Origin: Gordionus sp. m RMFG-2023
Taxonomy: Eukaryota; Nematomorpha; Gordioida; Chordodea; Parachordodidae
Reading direction: 5' to 3'
DNA: 64,000 nucleotides
Assembly (NCBI RefSeq): GCF_954871325.1
Contig: NC_088777.1
Location: 48,399,366-48,463,365, forward strand
The notes under the pieces were generated by a model. That model did no database searches. It was given only the letters and a program-made list of their open reading frames with translations, and was not told the origin of the DNA. Both the position numbers and the translations under genes were made by a program. Below, one piece after another: positions 1 through 10,974 of the stretch (its first letter is position 1; every line of letters begins with the position of its first letter).

Positions 1-2441
1 GATGGGGGAAACATAAATCATGAATTTATAAATTATTCAATGTAACATTCATTTCTAGAACTCAAAACCGAACCCATTTTTTTATAAGGAGCGTTAAACA
101 GACCTGAAAATAATATAGCCTCGAAATTGAGAATAATCATCTTGATATGAAAATAGGTTGTTATTGTAGCGATGGGCGAAGATTTGTTTACCCGCTTTGT
201 CCCTCCGCTGCGTGTCCGCCTATAAAAAAAAAATTTCTTCTTCTTCGATTGTTTTAAAATCGGCTCATATTATACCATCTTACATATTATTTTTATCTAA
301 ATTGATCTTCTTCAAACGGAAAACTTTTTTTTTATATTCAAGATGTCCTATTTCCATAAATTAATATTTATGTAATAAATTTTGCCAGCAATGTGATTAT
401 TATCATGGAATACATTTAATACCTTATTTAACATCTTAGCCAATCAAGGAGTAAGAAGTTAAAAATCATGTTTGAAATCATAGAGACAGCTGAAAGATCA
501 TTTAAGGATTTATAAGAAGAAAGAATTTGATTATAATATATAGCTCATTCTCATAGGACATATCAGAAAAACTTTAATACAAAACATTTCATAAAATTTA
601 TTTTAACCAATAGGGAGACCAGGGCTAGTCGGCCCAAGATGCTTATCGGTTCATGGGATTTATGGTACACAACCTGAATCTTTAAAAATATTTTAGCTAT
701 ATATCTATCGTAATTGATAATATTAGTATGATTCAAATTATGACATTTTATTAGATAGGAACATTTTAGTTATCAGGGTATTATTTTGGAGTAATAATAA
801 AAATTTAAAAATTGAAATTTAAAAATTTCTGAATTGAAAATTTAAAATGGTTTTTGAGATTAATCGATGAGAAATTTAAATTTTAGAAGATAAGAAATTT
901 GAGTTTGAGATAATCCAAAATACGTAAACAACATGAGGTATGCATTTAAGAGATAGAAAATTTAAATATTTTGTTGATATATGGGAATGATATGATCTTT
1001 ACAAATGGATGTGTCTGGAAAATAGATTGATATTAAATACCAAGTATTATGAAAGGGGATATTAACAGAAGGCAATGTCCAACTCTTTTGAATATGATGG
1101 AACAAGAGCCAGGTTTATCAAACTTTTTTCTTGATGTCTCAGGTTAGTATTCACTTATTTCTTATAATTACTTATTTCTTTAATATACTTTATTCATTTT
1201 TCATATTTATGTTTATTTACTTATTTCTTGATTAGTTTCACACACATAAGTTAAGTTTATTTTAATCTAGCAAATTTATTACTCTATACATATTAAGTAC
1301 TTATTAAACATAATTTCTATTACTTCAAAATTTTCTAGCTTCACAGAACTTTTAGTTTAACGAACATATTAATTAAATTGGACTTCTATATCTTGCTTAG
1401 AATTTTAGTATACATTTGTAAATTTTCAACTATAAATGTTTCTAACTTTTAACGTCTCGAGCATACAATTGGAACATTATTTATTGTTGCAAAAAATAAA
1501 CACATTAAAGTTAATATATTGTACTTCTCTAAAGTTTAGATATAATAGTCTATGTTGGAATACTAGCAGTATGCTTGTCAGAATAATATAATATAAAATA
1601 ATTGCTATTCCTACCCCAAAACATTTTTTATGTGTATGAACGATAGCATTATGTTAGTTAGAATTATATAATATCATGAAGATGTTAGTTAGAATTATAT
1701 AATATCATAAAGTAATTCTGGTTATTCCTACCTTATAAATTAACTTTATGTTTATCCGATTATATATTATATATAGATTGGTCTGTACCTTTGAATATAT
1801 TAGTCATTCTTTATGTATCAATTTATAATTCCATTTATACATACTTCACATAACACATAGCTTAGATTATATTTTTGGTACCTTAATATAATATCTATAT
1901 TATATTATACTTTATAAAAACTTCATGCCTATATGATCATATATAAAATTGAGCTCAAACATCAAGGTACCTTTTTTTTTTGAACATATCTGTCTTTCAT
2001 TCCTACATTACTTTATACTGACATTTATACATATTACATATTGATTAGATTATATCTACACATATATATAAATATATAATTGGTTAACTATAATATGATT
2101 GGAAAACTTTAATAGCATGTATATATGATATTATGAAAATCCTAATATAAATTTGTCTTTACCCTTAAAGATTTGTAAATAGGTAAATCTTAATTTTGTT
2201 ACTTGTAATTAAGTAAATCTTAATGTTGCTAATATTTACTTTGCTCTTCTATTAATATATTAACTCAAATAGAAACAAACCTTTTCTCAATATTATTATA
2301 ATCTCTTTCTAAATTTTGCTTTCATCTACCTCTTCATATATTTTCTTATTAAATTTCTATCTTTAGGTTATTTTCGGTGCCGATGCTGGATGGTAGGTAT
2401 TTTTAGGTTGGGATAATTATAATCTTAATTTTGGTTATGAT

Positions 2442-2513
2442 ATAGATTTTCCGAATTCAGATTATGTCTTATTACTATAGATTTTTCCGAATTCAGATTA
2501 TGTCTTATTACTT
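2442..2513. repeat. 35-bp tandem duplication
   Basis: Two adjacent, nearly identical units share the core CCGAATTCAGATTATGTCTT. They differ only by one T in a homopolymer, so the duplication is recent. Confidence 0.85.
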
Positions 2514-3139
2514 AATATATTTTTCTCTACTATTTGTATTACTTCTCTTAAATTCTTCTGGCGCCTCCCAAATTTTTTATTTTTTCAAAATTTTTTTAAG
2601 CAGCCGGATTTTTGCTTTGATTATGTTTAAATGAAAATAAATAAATAAATAAAATATTTTTTTCTTACATTTTTAATTTATTATTACTAATACAATAGGT
2701 ATAATGATGATTCTTTCCGAAACCCCTAATAGCTTTTTAATTTTTGTTAACGGAATTTAAATATAATTTATAGAATAAAGTAATCTATGCCATCAAATTT
2801 TAGCAGCCCTTATGGTTTTAAATTTTCGTAATAGTAATTTATAAATGCAATCCTTAGAATAAAGTATCTTATGCCAATTTATAAATGCATTTTTTTAGAA
2901 TAAAGTATTCTATGCCATTGAATATCAAATAATTTGTATTCGAATTTAAGATATAACTTGTAAAAAGCTATCAAATTTATGAGAATGGACATATTACTAG
3001 CTGATCGCCATATTACACGCTTCTATGTAGTCCTTGACATCGACTTAGGCCTTGACATCAGTTTTCTTATGTCGCAACCTTCGACATCTTACTAGTTTTA
3101 ATGTAGTCCTTGACTTCTTACTTACGCCCATAATTATAT

Positions 3140-3330
3140 TTGACATCTTACTATTTCTCAAACAAAGTCCTTAGTTTAATCCCTTTTCCGCTTGGTAAAA
3201 TGTAATTAATTCTACTTTTTCAAACAAAGTCCTTAGTGTAATCCCTTTTCCTCTTGGTAAAATATATTTAATTTTACGTTTTCTTGTAAATTTCAATCAA
3301 TTTATTATGAAATTTAGTCCTTCACGTAAC
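3140..3330. repeat. Repeat block P, copy 1
   Basis: Contains the motif AGTCCTTAG followed by TAATCCCTTTTCC and CTTGGTAAAAT twice in tandem, then a conserved tail. The same arrangement recurs at 5,148-5,330. No TIRs or coding capacity were seen, so the family is unknown. Confidence 0.8.
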
Positions 3331-4732
3331 TATTTAGCTCAAATATTGTACGGAATAGCAAAATATAAGTTCAGAGAAATCTTTTCTTTTTTTCCTTTTT
3401 TTACCAAACCTTACATCATGAATCTTAATCTCCCCCTTAAAACTATGCTAACGGGTCCCTTTTCTTATCCTCCTTAAATATTAATAGCATTAAAGACAAA
3501 ATGTCAATTCCTATAACACTATTATCAAATTTAAAAAAAATAAAATAATAATAAATGAAGTTTTATTTCTTATATTATTTTTTTAGAAAATTTTTTGTTA
3601 AATAAAAATATAAAACTTTTTAGACGCCGAAGTTCTTTTGTTCATGTAATTTATATGTTTTTTCCTACCTTATTATATTTCTTTCTACTCGTTAGAAGAT
3701 TTATTATTTTTCCCTTCTTGTCTCATTATGTTTCTCCCTTGTTTTTTTATAAATATGAGAAACATATATTTATTTCTTTTACTTCACAATTGTAATCTTG
3801 CTTCCGTTTTTTACTAGGTTTCATAATCTAACTATTGATGCGTAACCCTATAACTAGGTATAATTCCAAACACATTATGAAGTAATAATAAAGGAAAAAT
3901 AATAAAAATAAAAATAATGGGTTATTATTTTCAGAATAAGAGGATATAAGGAGGGATAAGGAAGGAAATTAGGAAAAAAAAAACCTTTTATCCTATCCTA
4001 ACTACTATACGAAGCTTACTCAAATACTCATTTAATCTATTATCATTTACTATAATCATTTAATTACTATAATCATTTAATTTAGATACCATTTATATAT
4101 ATATTAATTGTATCTTTTTGAAATAGTTTTTGAAACAGTTCTTATATATATTCTATTTATCATCGTGTGTGATTGCTATTCTTACAAGGCGGATTCTCTG
4201 TAAGATATAGTTAAAAGACTAAATAAATGTCATAATTAACCTCACTTTAATCTGGTAACTTATACGTTATGTAGTATGACACTCAACTATAATAGATAAC
4301 AGCATAGTTAGAACCACAAACGGATTTCCACCGGGTTAGGAAACCATAGAGGAGGGCTTCGTGCCAAATCCCATACCTGGATATAACTCCATCCCAAACT
4401 TTTTTAATAAGGATAAAACTCTTAAATTCCAGTTGCATATATTAGTTAGTATCTCACCCTGTCTTGGATATATGCTCTAAGTTAGGCAAAAGAGAAAAAA
4501 ATAAATTAAGGAAATGAATTTTAGAAATAAACGATTAAGTTTTACTTCATGAACCTTGAAAACTAGCTATGCCCCGAAATCGTTCTTCTTATAAGTTGAT
4601 AATTGGTGGGATATATATTGCATTCTAATAAAAATTAACCCCTGATACTATTAAATATTACATAACGAATAAATCATTATTCACTCTAATGCTTATGTTT
4701 CTAAATACATCATAACATAAGATAATAACCTA

Positions 4733-5146
4733 ATCGGATGGCATTGCCCTCCCCTTTTACAATATCGTCAATTATCTTTGAACACATTATTTAAAATATG
4801 GTTATTATATTTATATAATTATAATACAAAATGTATTGAAAGGCTTCCTTTTCTTCCGAAATTTTTTTTAATTATACTGTTTCCAATGAGAGTGTAGGTA
4901 GTGTTGCATATTATATAATAGTAAAGATGTGCTAAACCCATATTTTAAAAAATTGGATTTGGGCATTATAGGTCACATTAGTTCCTAAATTTGACTGGGA
5001 TAATTAGAATACTTGGATACTCGTATTATTTAAGGGGGGGGGATGTGCCTATTCTAAAGTCAAAATATAGTATAATTTAGAATATCAATTTATACTTTTT
5101 ATCTTTTATTGATTAATAAAGTTTAACAATTATTATTAAGGATATT
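4733..5146. repeat. Repeat block Q, copy 1
   Basis: A ~410-bp block starting CGGATGGCATTGCCCTCCCC and running through a G-run (AAGGGGGGGGGATGTGCC) to a TTAAGGATA end. It recurs in the same orientation at 6,621-7,152. Block P copy 2 follows it immediately, so P and Q may be parts of one composite repeat. No open frame was found. Confidence 0.85.
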
Positions 5147-5147
5147 T

Positions 5148-5330
5148 GGCATCTTACTATTTCCCAAACGAAGTCCTTAGTGTAATCCCTTTTCCTCTTG
5201 GTAAAATGTATTTATTTCTACCTTTTCAAACAAAGTCCTTAGTGTAATCCCGTTTCCTCTTGGTAAAATGTATTTATTACTACGTTTTCTTGTAAATTTC
5301 AATTAATTTATTATGAAATTTTTTTTTACG
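5148..5330. repeat. Repeat block P, copy 2
   Basis: Second copy of the block at 3,140-3,330, with the same internal double motif (AGTCCTTAG...CTTGGTAAAAT). It directly abuts block Q copy 1. Confidence 0.8.
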
Positions 5331-6620
5331 GGACTTAAAATTTCTTCAGAACAAATTGTAAAGTGTCGGGACTTAAAATTTTTCAGAATAATTTGTAAAG
5401 TGAGACTCTTCGTTATCATATGTCCTATTTAGGTAAAACTTTTGGTTAGTTTGGTCTTTACCTTCCTTTTTTATACTCGATTTTTGCTAGCTGATTTGAC
5501 CTTTTTATTTTAGTCTCTTGCTATCAAATATCTTATTTAACTTCACTGGTAAGACTTTCATATCTTATTTAATGTAGATGGTCGAATAGTTCTCCTTATA
5601 ATATCACTATCCTAAATTCCACCTATATAGGATAAATCGAACACAACACTAACATTGTATTATGTATATATTATTTTATATCACATATATTAGACTATAT
5701 ATACATTATTTGGACTTGGAATACCGTATATATTTTATTAATTTTTGCTTCCCTTTCTTTCACTTGCTAATACTTTATGACTCCCTCCCAAATATGTTTC
5801 TATTCTACTTTTTCTGTCTATTTATAAATTGTATTTATGTTTTTTCTTTAATTTCAAACGACTTCTCAAGTTGTCTTGGCTAAAAATAAAACAAATAAAT
5901 AATTCAATATTTCATATTTTTTAACTTTCTAGGCGCCTTTGTTATATTAATTCCTTTGTTTCTCTTAAAATAAAAGTTTTCCAAATATTGGGCGCCATCG
6001 ATCTCTCTTTCTTAACATTTAAATTTTTCTCTTGCTTGCTTCTTGGCAATGTCGTATACAACTTGTTATTAATATTTTGTATTTATATATTTAGAGCTTA
6101 ATATAATTTTTAATTATGGTTATTGTGAAGCTATTAGGTTATCCCACCCTGAATTTTTCCCCCCTTATTATTTGTAATCATTTCCTTTCCATAGTCTTCT
6201 ATTAAATAAAAATTTTGTAAAGGTTTACTTTATTTTTTATACGCTTAGCTGTATTTTATTTCCCCTCAATTTTTAAATCCTTTCTATTATAATGTCCATG
6301 TCAACTCGTTTTCCAAATGTGCACAGAGATATGGAGGTAATTTTTCTCTATACAGTTTTAAATTTTATTTGTTTTTCTGTATTAAACAATCTTTACCTTT
6401 TTCACTTTTTATTTTTTCTCTTTTTTTCTCTTTAAGTTTTGTAGGTGACCTCATCTTCCAACATTTTGGTCTTTTTATATTAAATCTAGGATCCCAGTAA
6501 ACACTCCGGATTAAAGGTTATTATTTTCGCTTATTTATTTTCTCTCCATAATTTTTTCTTTTTGTCACTTTCACCCAAATTTATTCTATAAAAGATTTAA
6601 TTTTTCTTAAGATATATAGG
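5331..6620. other. Gene-free A+T-rich spacer
   Basis: No exon, RNA gene or element end recognised. The open frame at 5,662-5,883 is almost entirely Ile, Leu, Phe and Tyr from T-rich DNA and I do not treat it as coding. Confidence 0.5.
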
Positions 6621-7152
6621 TAAACGGATTGCATTGCCCTCCCCTTTTACAATATCGTCAATTATCTTTTGAACACATTTCTAAGAATATGGTTATTATA
6701 TTTTATATAATTATAATACAAAGAATATGGTTTTAGATTGACATAAGAGTTAATATTATCATAGAAAATTGAAATAATTTTTTACTTATTGAATTGTAAA
6801 TAATATATTTAAAAATTTATTGAAAGGCTTCTTTTTCTTCCGAAATTTTTTTTTAAAAAAAAATAATAAAATTATAACTGTTTCCAATGAGAGTGTAGAT
6901 AGTGTTGCATATTATATAATAGTAAGGATGTGCTAAACCCATATTTTTTTTCAAAAAATTGGGTTTGGGCTTTATAGGTTACATTAGCTCCTAAATTTAA
7001 TTGAGATAATTAGAATACTTGGATATTCGTATCATTTAAGGGGGAGGGGGGGATGTGCCTATTCTAAAGTCAAAATATAGTATAATTTATAATATCAATT
7101 TATACTTTTTATCTTTATTAATTAATAAAGTTTAATAATTATTAAGGATAAT
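6621..7152. repeat. Repeat block Q, copy 2
   Basis: Same block as 4,733-5,146. It carries a ~120-bp insertion after the ATAATTATAATACAAA stretch and a longer G-run near 7,041. The block ends about 275 bp upstream of the LINE reading frame. Confidence 0.85.
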
Positions 7153-7426
7153 TTATCTTAACGAGGTCTGAACACCGGGTCTGTGCTCAGGGCTGGTTGG
7201 TCGTTTTTTTAGACCCAAACTCCGGGTCTGGTTTTTTTATACAACCAACCAATTAACAACACTAGGTAGCACACAAATAAGTAATGGAACTTTATAAACT
7301 ATACTTACATCAGAATGACATAATTTGAAATGAATAGATATATATATTACTTTTTTTACTTTTATCCCTTCACTCCCTTACAGAATCGGCACGGTAATCT
7401 TAATTAAATTTTTAATAAAGTTTTCA

Positions 7427-10280
7427 ATGAAGGACCACAATATTAAGATGATCTCTTTAAATATAAGGTCCCTAAATGAGAAGCTAACTATACTAAGACA
7501 AATTATGAAAGACCAACATTACGATATCCTCTTTTTACAGGAGACGCACCTTAAAGTAACTGAGGTAAGGAACCTATTAGATTACACCTTATATTGCAGC
7601 TCAAATGCAGAACACGTATGGGCTGGGGTGGCGTTTATGATACATAATAAACTAGTAAGACTCGTAAGCTTCAACCCAATATCCAGCCGAATATGCTGCC
7701 TCACCCTAAACTTAGGATACAAAAAAGTCCATTTGCTTAATATATATGCGCCTCACAATGATAGCGTTTTCTATACGGAATTGGAGAATAAAGGAACTAC
7801 CGCATCGGGATGGCATCATTCTGGTGACTTCAATGCTTCGGTAGGTAAATCTAAGAACTCTTCCTGCCTTGGAAACGCCACATTAATACAAAGCACGAAC
7901 CCCAACGGTAAAAGGTTAATAGAAATCTGCGAGGTTTTCAACTTGAAAATTGGTAATACTTCAATCACCCAACTCATCACATCATGACTTACAAGAGCCC
8001 TTCCTTTGGCACTACCTCACAGATAGATTTCTTTATAATTTCCACTAAGATTTTCAAATGGGTGAAAGACATCAGGGTAATCAGTAAACTTAACCTTACA
8101 CTTTTTACTGATCATTATCCACTGGGCTGTGAACTCAAAATTAACAACAGTATCTTCCCAAACCACACTAGACAGAGCAGTCTCGCCACTGTAAAATACA
8201 TTGCTAGAAAAGACTTGGCACAACTAAATGACTTAGAGGTGAAAGAAGAGTTCGTCTCTAAATTAACATCATGGAGAAACTCAGCAAATGGCATGATAAA
8301 CCCAAACCTGACCTGGAAGGACATTAAGCAGAATGTATTAGGTAGTATAACATCATGCTTAAGACCACGCACCAAGCGCAGAGAGTGGCTCACCCCTTCA
8401 ACAATACAAATAATTAAAAATCTTACAACAAATATATCCCACCATCAATTCGCAAGACATCACAGGAGGTTCATTACCCACCGCATAAGAGCTGACAAAA
8501 GACTGTTCATTGCTAACTTATCGAATTCTATCCAATTCAATTTTGATAATAATAATATTTATAAGGCCTTCCAATCTCTAAAACTACTAACCACCTTTAA
8601 AACCAATCCTTTACCAAGACTACAAACAAGATTATAACTGACCCTAAGGAACAATTAGACTTATGGATAGACCACTACATGAACCTCTACAAAACGAGAT
8701 GGCCTAGACCTAGATGTGACTACCCCTTCCAATCACCCAATCAGAATTTGAACAAGTCGGATATAGTCGGTGCCATCAAATGCCTAAAAATGCATAAAGC
8801 AGCTGGAACGGATGGAATTTTTGCAGAACTCTGGAAGATAGAGGTAGACCTAAGTGCCAGCTTACTACTTCCCCTCTTTAGGGAGATTTGGAATACGGGC
8901 AAGTTTCCTGATGAATGGATGACATCAATCATACTAAACTTCCCTAAAAATAAGTCCCCAAACTGCCTTAAAGATTACAGAGGTATTGCACTAATTCCAG
9001 TCACACTAAAAATGTTCACATACATCATATCAGTCAGGATTAAACCAATCATTAACAGATTCCTTTCTAATGCCATTACATCATACAGGAAGGGCAGAAA
9101 TACTACGGAGTTGACCATGGCACTTAAGGTCATTCTGGAAAAGGCCAGAATGCATAAATCCCCCATTTTTGCCCTGATGATTGATTTAAGTCAAGCCTTT
9201 GACTCCATAATTCAGAATAAGATATGGCCCTTGCTGGAAAACATTGGAATAGATAAACATCTGATAGCGCTAATTAAGATAATTTACGACAATCATAAAG
9301 TAGTTCCTCAGCATTTAAATATGAAGTCGCAACCCTTTAAAGCAAATAGAGGCCTCAAACAAGGATGCATCCTTTCACCGATTATTTTTAATGTAATAAT
9401 GAATGATATCCTAAATAAATCTTTTAAACAGGAATATGCACTCAACACATATTACAGTGAGCAACAACACCTCAATGTGCACAACTCTTTAAACTTTCTA
9501 TGTTATGCTGACGACGTATGTATTCTAGCCAACTCAGAATACAAATTAAGAAATATTTTATCATCATTTGTCAACAACTGTGATGGATATGGTCTAAGAG
9601 TAAACTACACAAAAACCAAACTAATCACCTCAAATACTGACGCGAGTCACTTAAACCCCTTTAACTTTGAGGGTAATACGATAGAATTAGTGTCTGATTT
9701 TAAATACCTAGGAACCAGGATAACGTCATTAGGCCTCACCTTTTTAGACACGAATTCGAGAACGAAGAATGCGAGACTCCGCTATCATCAACTGTCGAAG
9801 TTATGGTCATCCAACCAAATATCAACTAATTTAAAAATAAGACTCTTCAAATCCCTAATTGTACCCATTTTTACCTACGGCCTGGAGACTTGGCAAGACT
9901 CAAAAAGTAACATCAGCACAATTCAAACTTTTATAAACAAATGCCTTAGAAGAATCACCAAAACGTATTACCCATACAACACATCAAATACAACGCTCTG
10001 GAATAGATGCGACATCCTACCAATCAATCGTCTCATACCCTTGAGGAGACTAGAATTACTAGGCCATAGCTTAAGACACTCGCAGGAAAATATGATATTC
10101 TCGTCCTTGAAATGGTGCCCTGACGGTAGGAGGAAAAACCCTAAATACTATTGGTTGGCGAAATGTTTGAAAGATATGGACCTGATTAACCTCTCGTTTG
10201 CAGATTTCATGGCACTTAGCAAAAACAAGAAACACCTAAAGGAACATTTACAATACATGCTAAAATATGGCCTAAATTAA
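7427..10280 (+). pseudogene. LINE ORF: AP endonuclease + reverse transcriptase, two frameshifts
   Basis: The first open segment (7,427-7,987) begins with an APE-type endonuclease signature (SLNIRSLNEK, LFLQETHLK, later GDFNAS). The second (7,984-8,637) completes the endonuclease (SQIDFFIIS, TDHYPL). The third (8,679-10,280, 533 residues) is the RT: AAGTDGI, YRGIALIPV, MIDLSQAFDSI, GLKQGCILSP and the catalytic CYADDV, then a C-terminal region ending in a GRRKNPKYYWLAKCL-type motif. Frame changes near 7,980 and 8,632 break an otherwise continuous ~950-residue product. No ORF1 is visible upstream. Flanking non-coding DNA is much more A+T-rich, as expected for an immigrant element. Confidence 0.9.
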
Positions 10281-10906
10281 CATCGCAACCGTTTTTCACC
10301 TTTACGTTCTTGCAATAAATGGAACAAGTGTATTTGATAATGATAATAACCTGAACAACAACAACATAACCTAACTTCCTCTAATAACCCACAACCTTCC
10401 TTTCTGGACACACGATATCGGCGACGATAACGATAACAATTACGAAAATATTAGCTAACAGGCAATGGGAAGATAAACTGGCTATAATAATAACGCAATA
10501 AATCGGACGAACCCAAATACCATTGGCACAGAACATATAAGATCTATGGGACATACAATATCTTGGCACACCGAACAACAAACAAGGAAGAGACTCTACA
10601 TGCAAACTTAACATAAACTCTCAATACTTAACAAGATATAAGGGTTATTTTTTTGTTGGCTCACTAAATACCACTTAAGGACGCAGGTACATTTTTTTTA
10701 TATGACATTATTTTTTATTTTTTCCTTAACACTATTCTGCCGGAAACGGAACTAATACATCACCATTATTGTACTTCTTCCTTCTTCACTTTGCTAACGG
10801 GCTACATAGTGGTACCGTCCACTATAATAAAACGGGTAGACATCATGTATGGGATCTATATACTAGTGAAAATACATGATGCACGCTTCAACTCCTGGTG
10901 GGTGAT

Positions 10907-10929
10907 GAAATTGCACTTCGTGCAATTTC
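10907..10929 (+). other. Perfect 10-bp hairpin at LINE 3' end
   Basis: GAAATTGCAC and GTGCAATTTC form a perfect stem around a TTC loop, 9 bp before the AATG repeats at 10,939-10,957. By analogy with stringent LINEs it is probably the structure the element's RT recognises to prime at the insertion site. Confidence 0.8.
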
Positions 10930-10974
10930 TGGCGTGGTAATGAATGAATGAATGAATTTTGAAAGAATTTATTA

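Larger units (their letters stand above)
1..4732. other. A+T-rich gene-free region with short local duplications
   Basis: I see no credible exon here. Open stretches, such as one at 3,595-3,795, are T-rich reading of low-complexity DNA. Visible structure is a GC-richer patch at 600-650, a 35-bp direct duplication near 2,442-2,513, three copies of a GAATAAAGTA-TATGCC motif between 2,770 and 2,930, and the first copy of a repeat block at 3,140-3,330. A GC-richer patch at 4,310-4,390 has no recognisable coding content. Confidence 0.5.
7427..10957 (+). mobile_element. Non-LTR retrotransposon (LINE), nearly full length
   Basis: The element has a 2.85-kb coding region for apurinic endonuclease plus reverse transcriptase, a ~630-bp 3' UTR, a perfect 3' hairpin and an (AATG)n tail. 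The 5' limit is uncertain; a GC-richer segment at 7,160-7,260 may be its 5' UTR. Hairpin plus short tandem tail is a 3' end known in CR1/L2-like and related clades, but I cannot fix the clade by eye. It sits just upstream of a broken IGFBP-like gene and may have displaced that gene's first exon. The two coding frameshifts suggest a fairly recent insertion. Confidence 0.9.

Noticed and set aside
3595-3795. 66-codon open frame, and a similar one at 5,662-5,883
   Set aside because: T-rich DNA yields hydrophobic low-complexity peptides; no splice sites, motifs or composition change support coding.
8017-9166. Several minus-strand open frames across the LINE
   Set aside because: Antisense shadows of the endonuclease and RT coding sequence.
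10381-10614. 77-codon minus-strand open frame
   Set aside because: Lies inside the LINE 3' UTR on the opposite strand; most likely chance.
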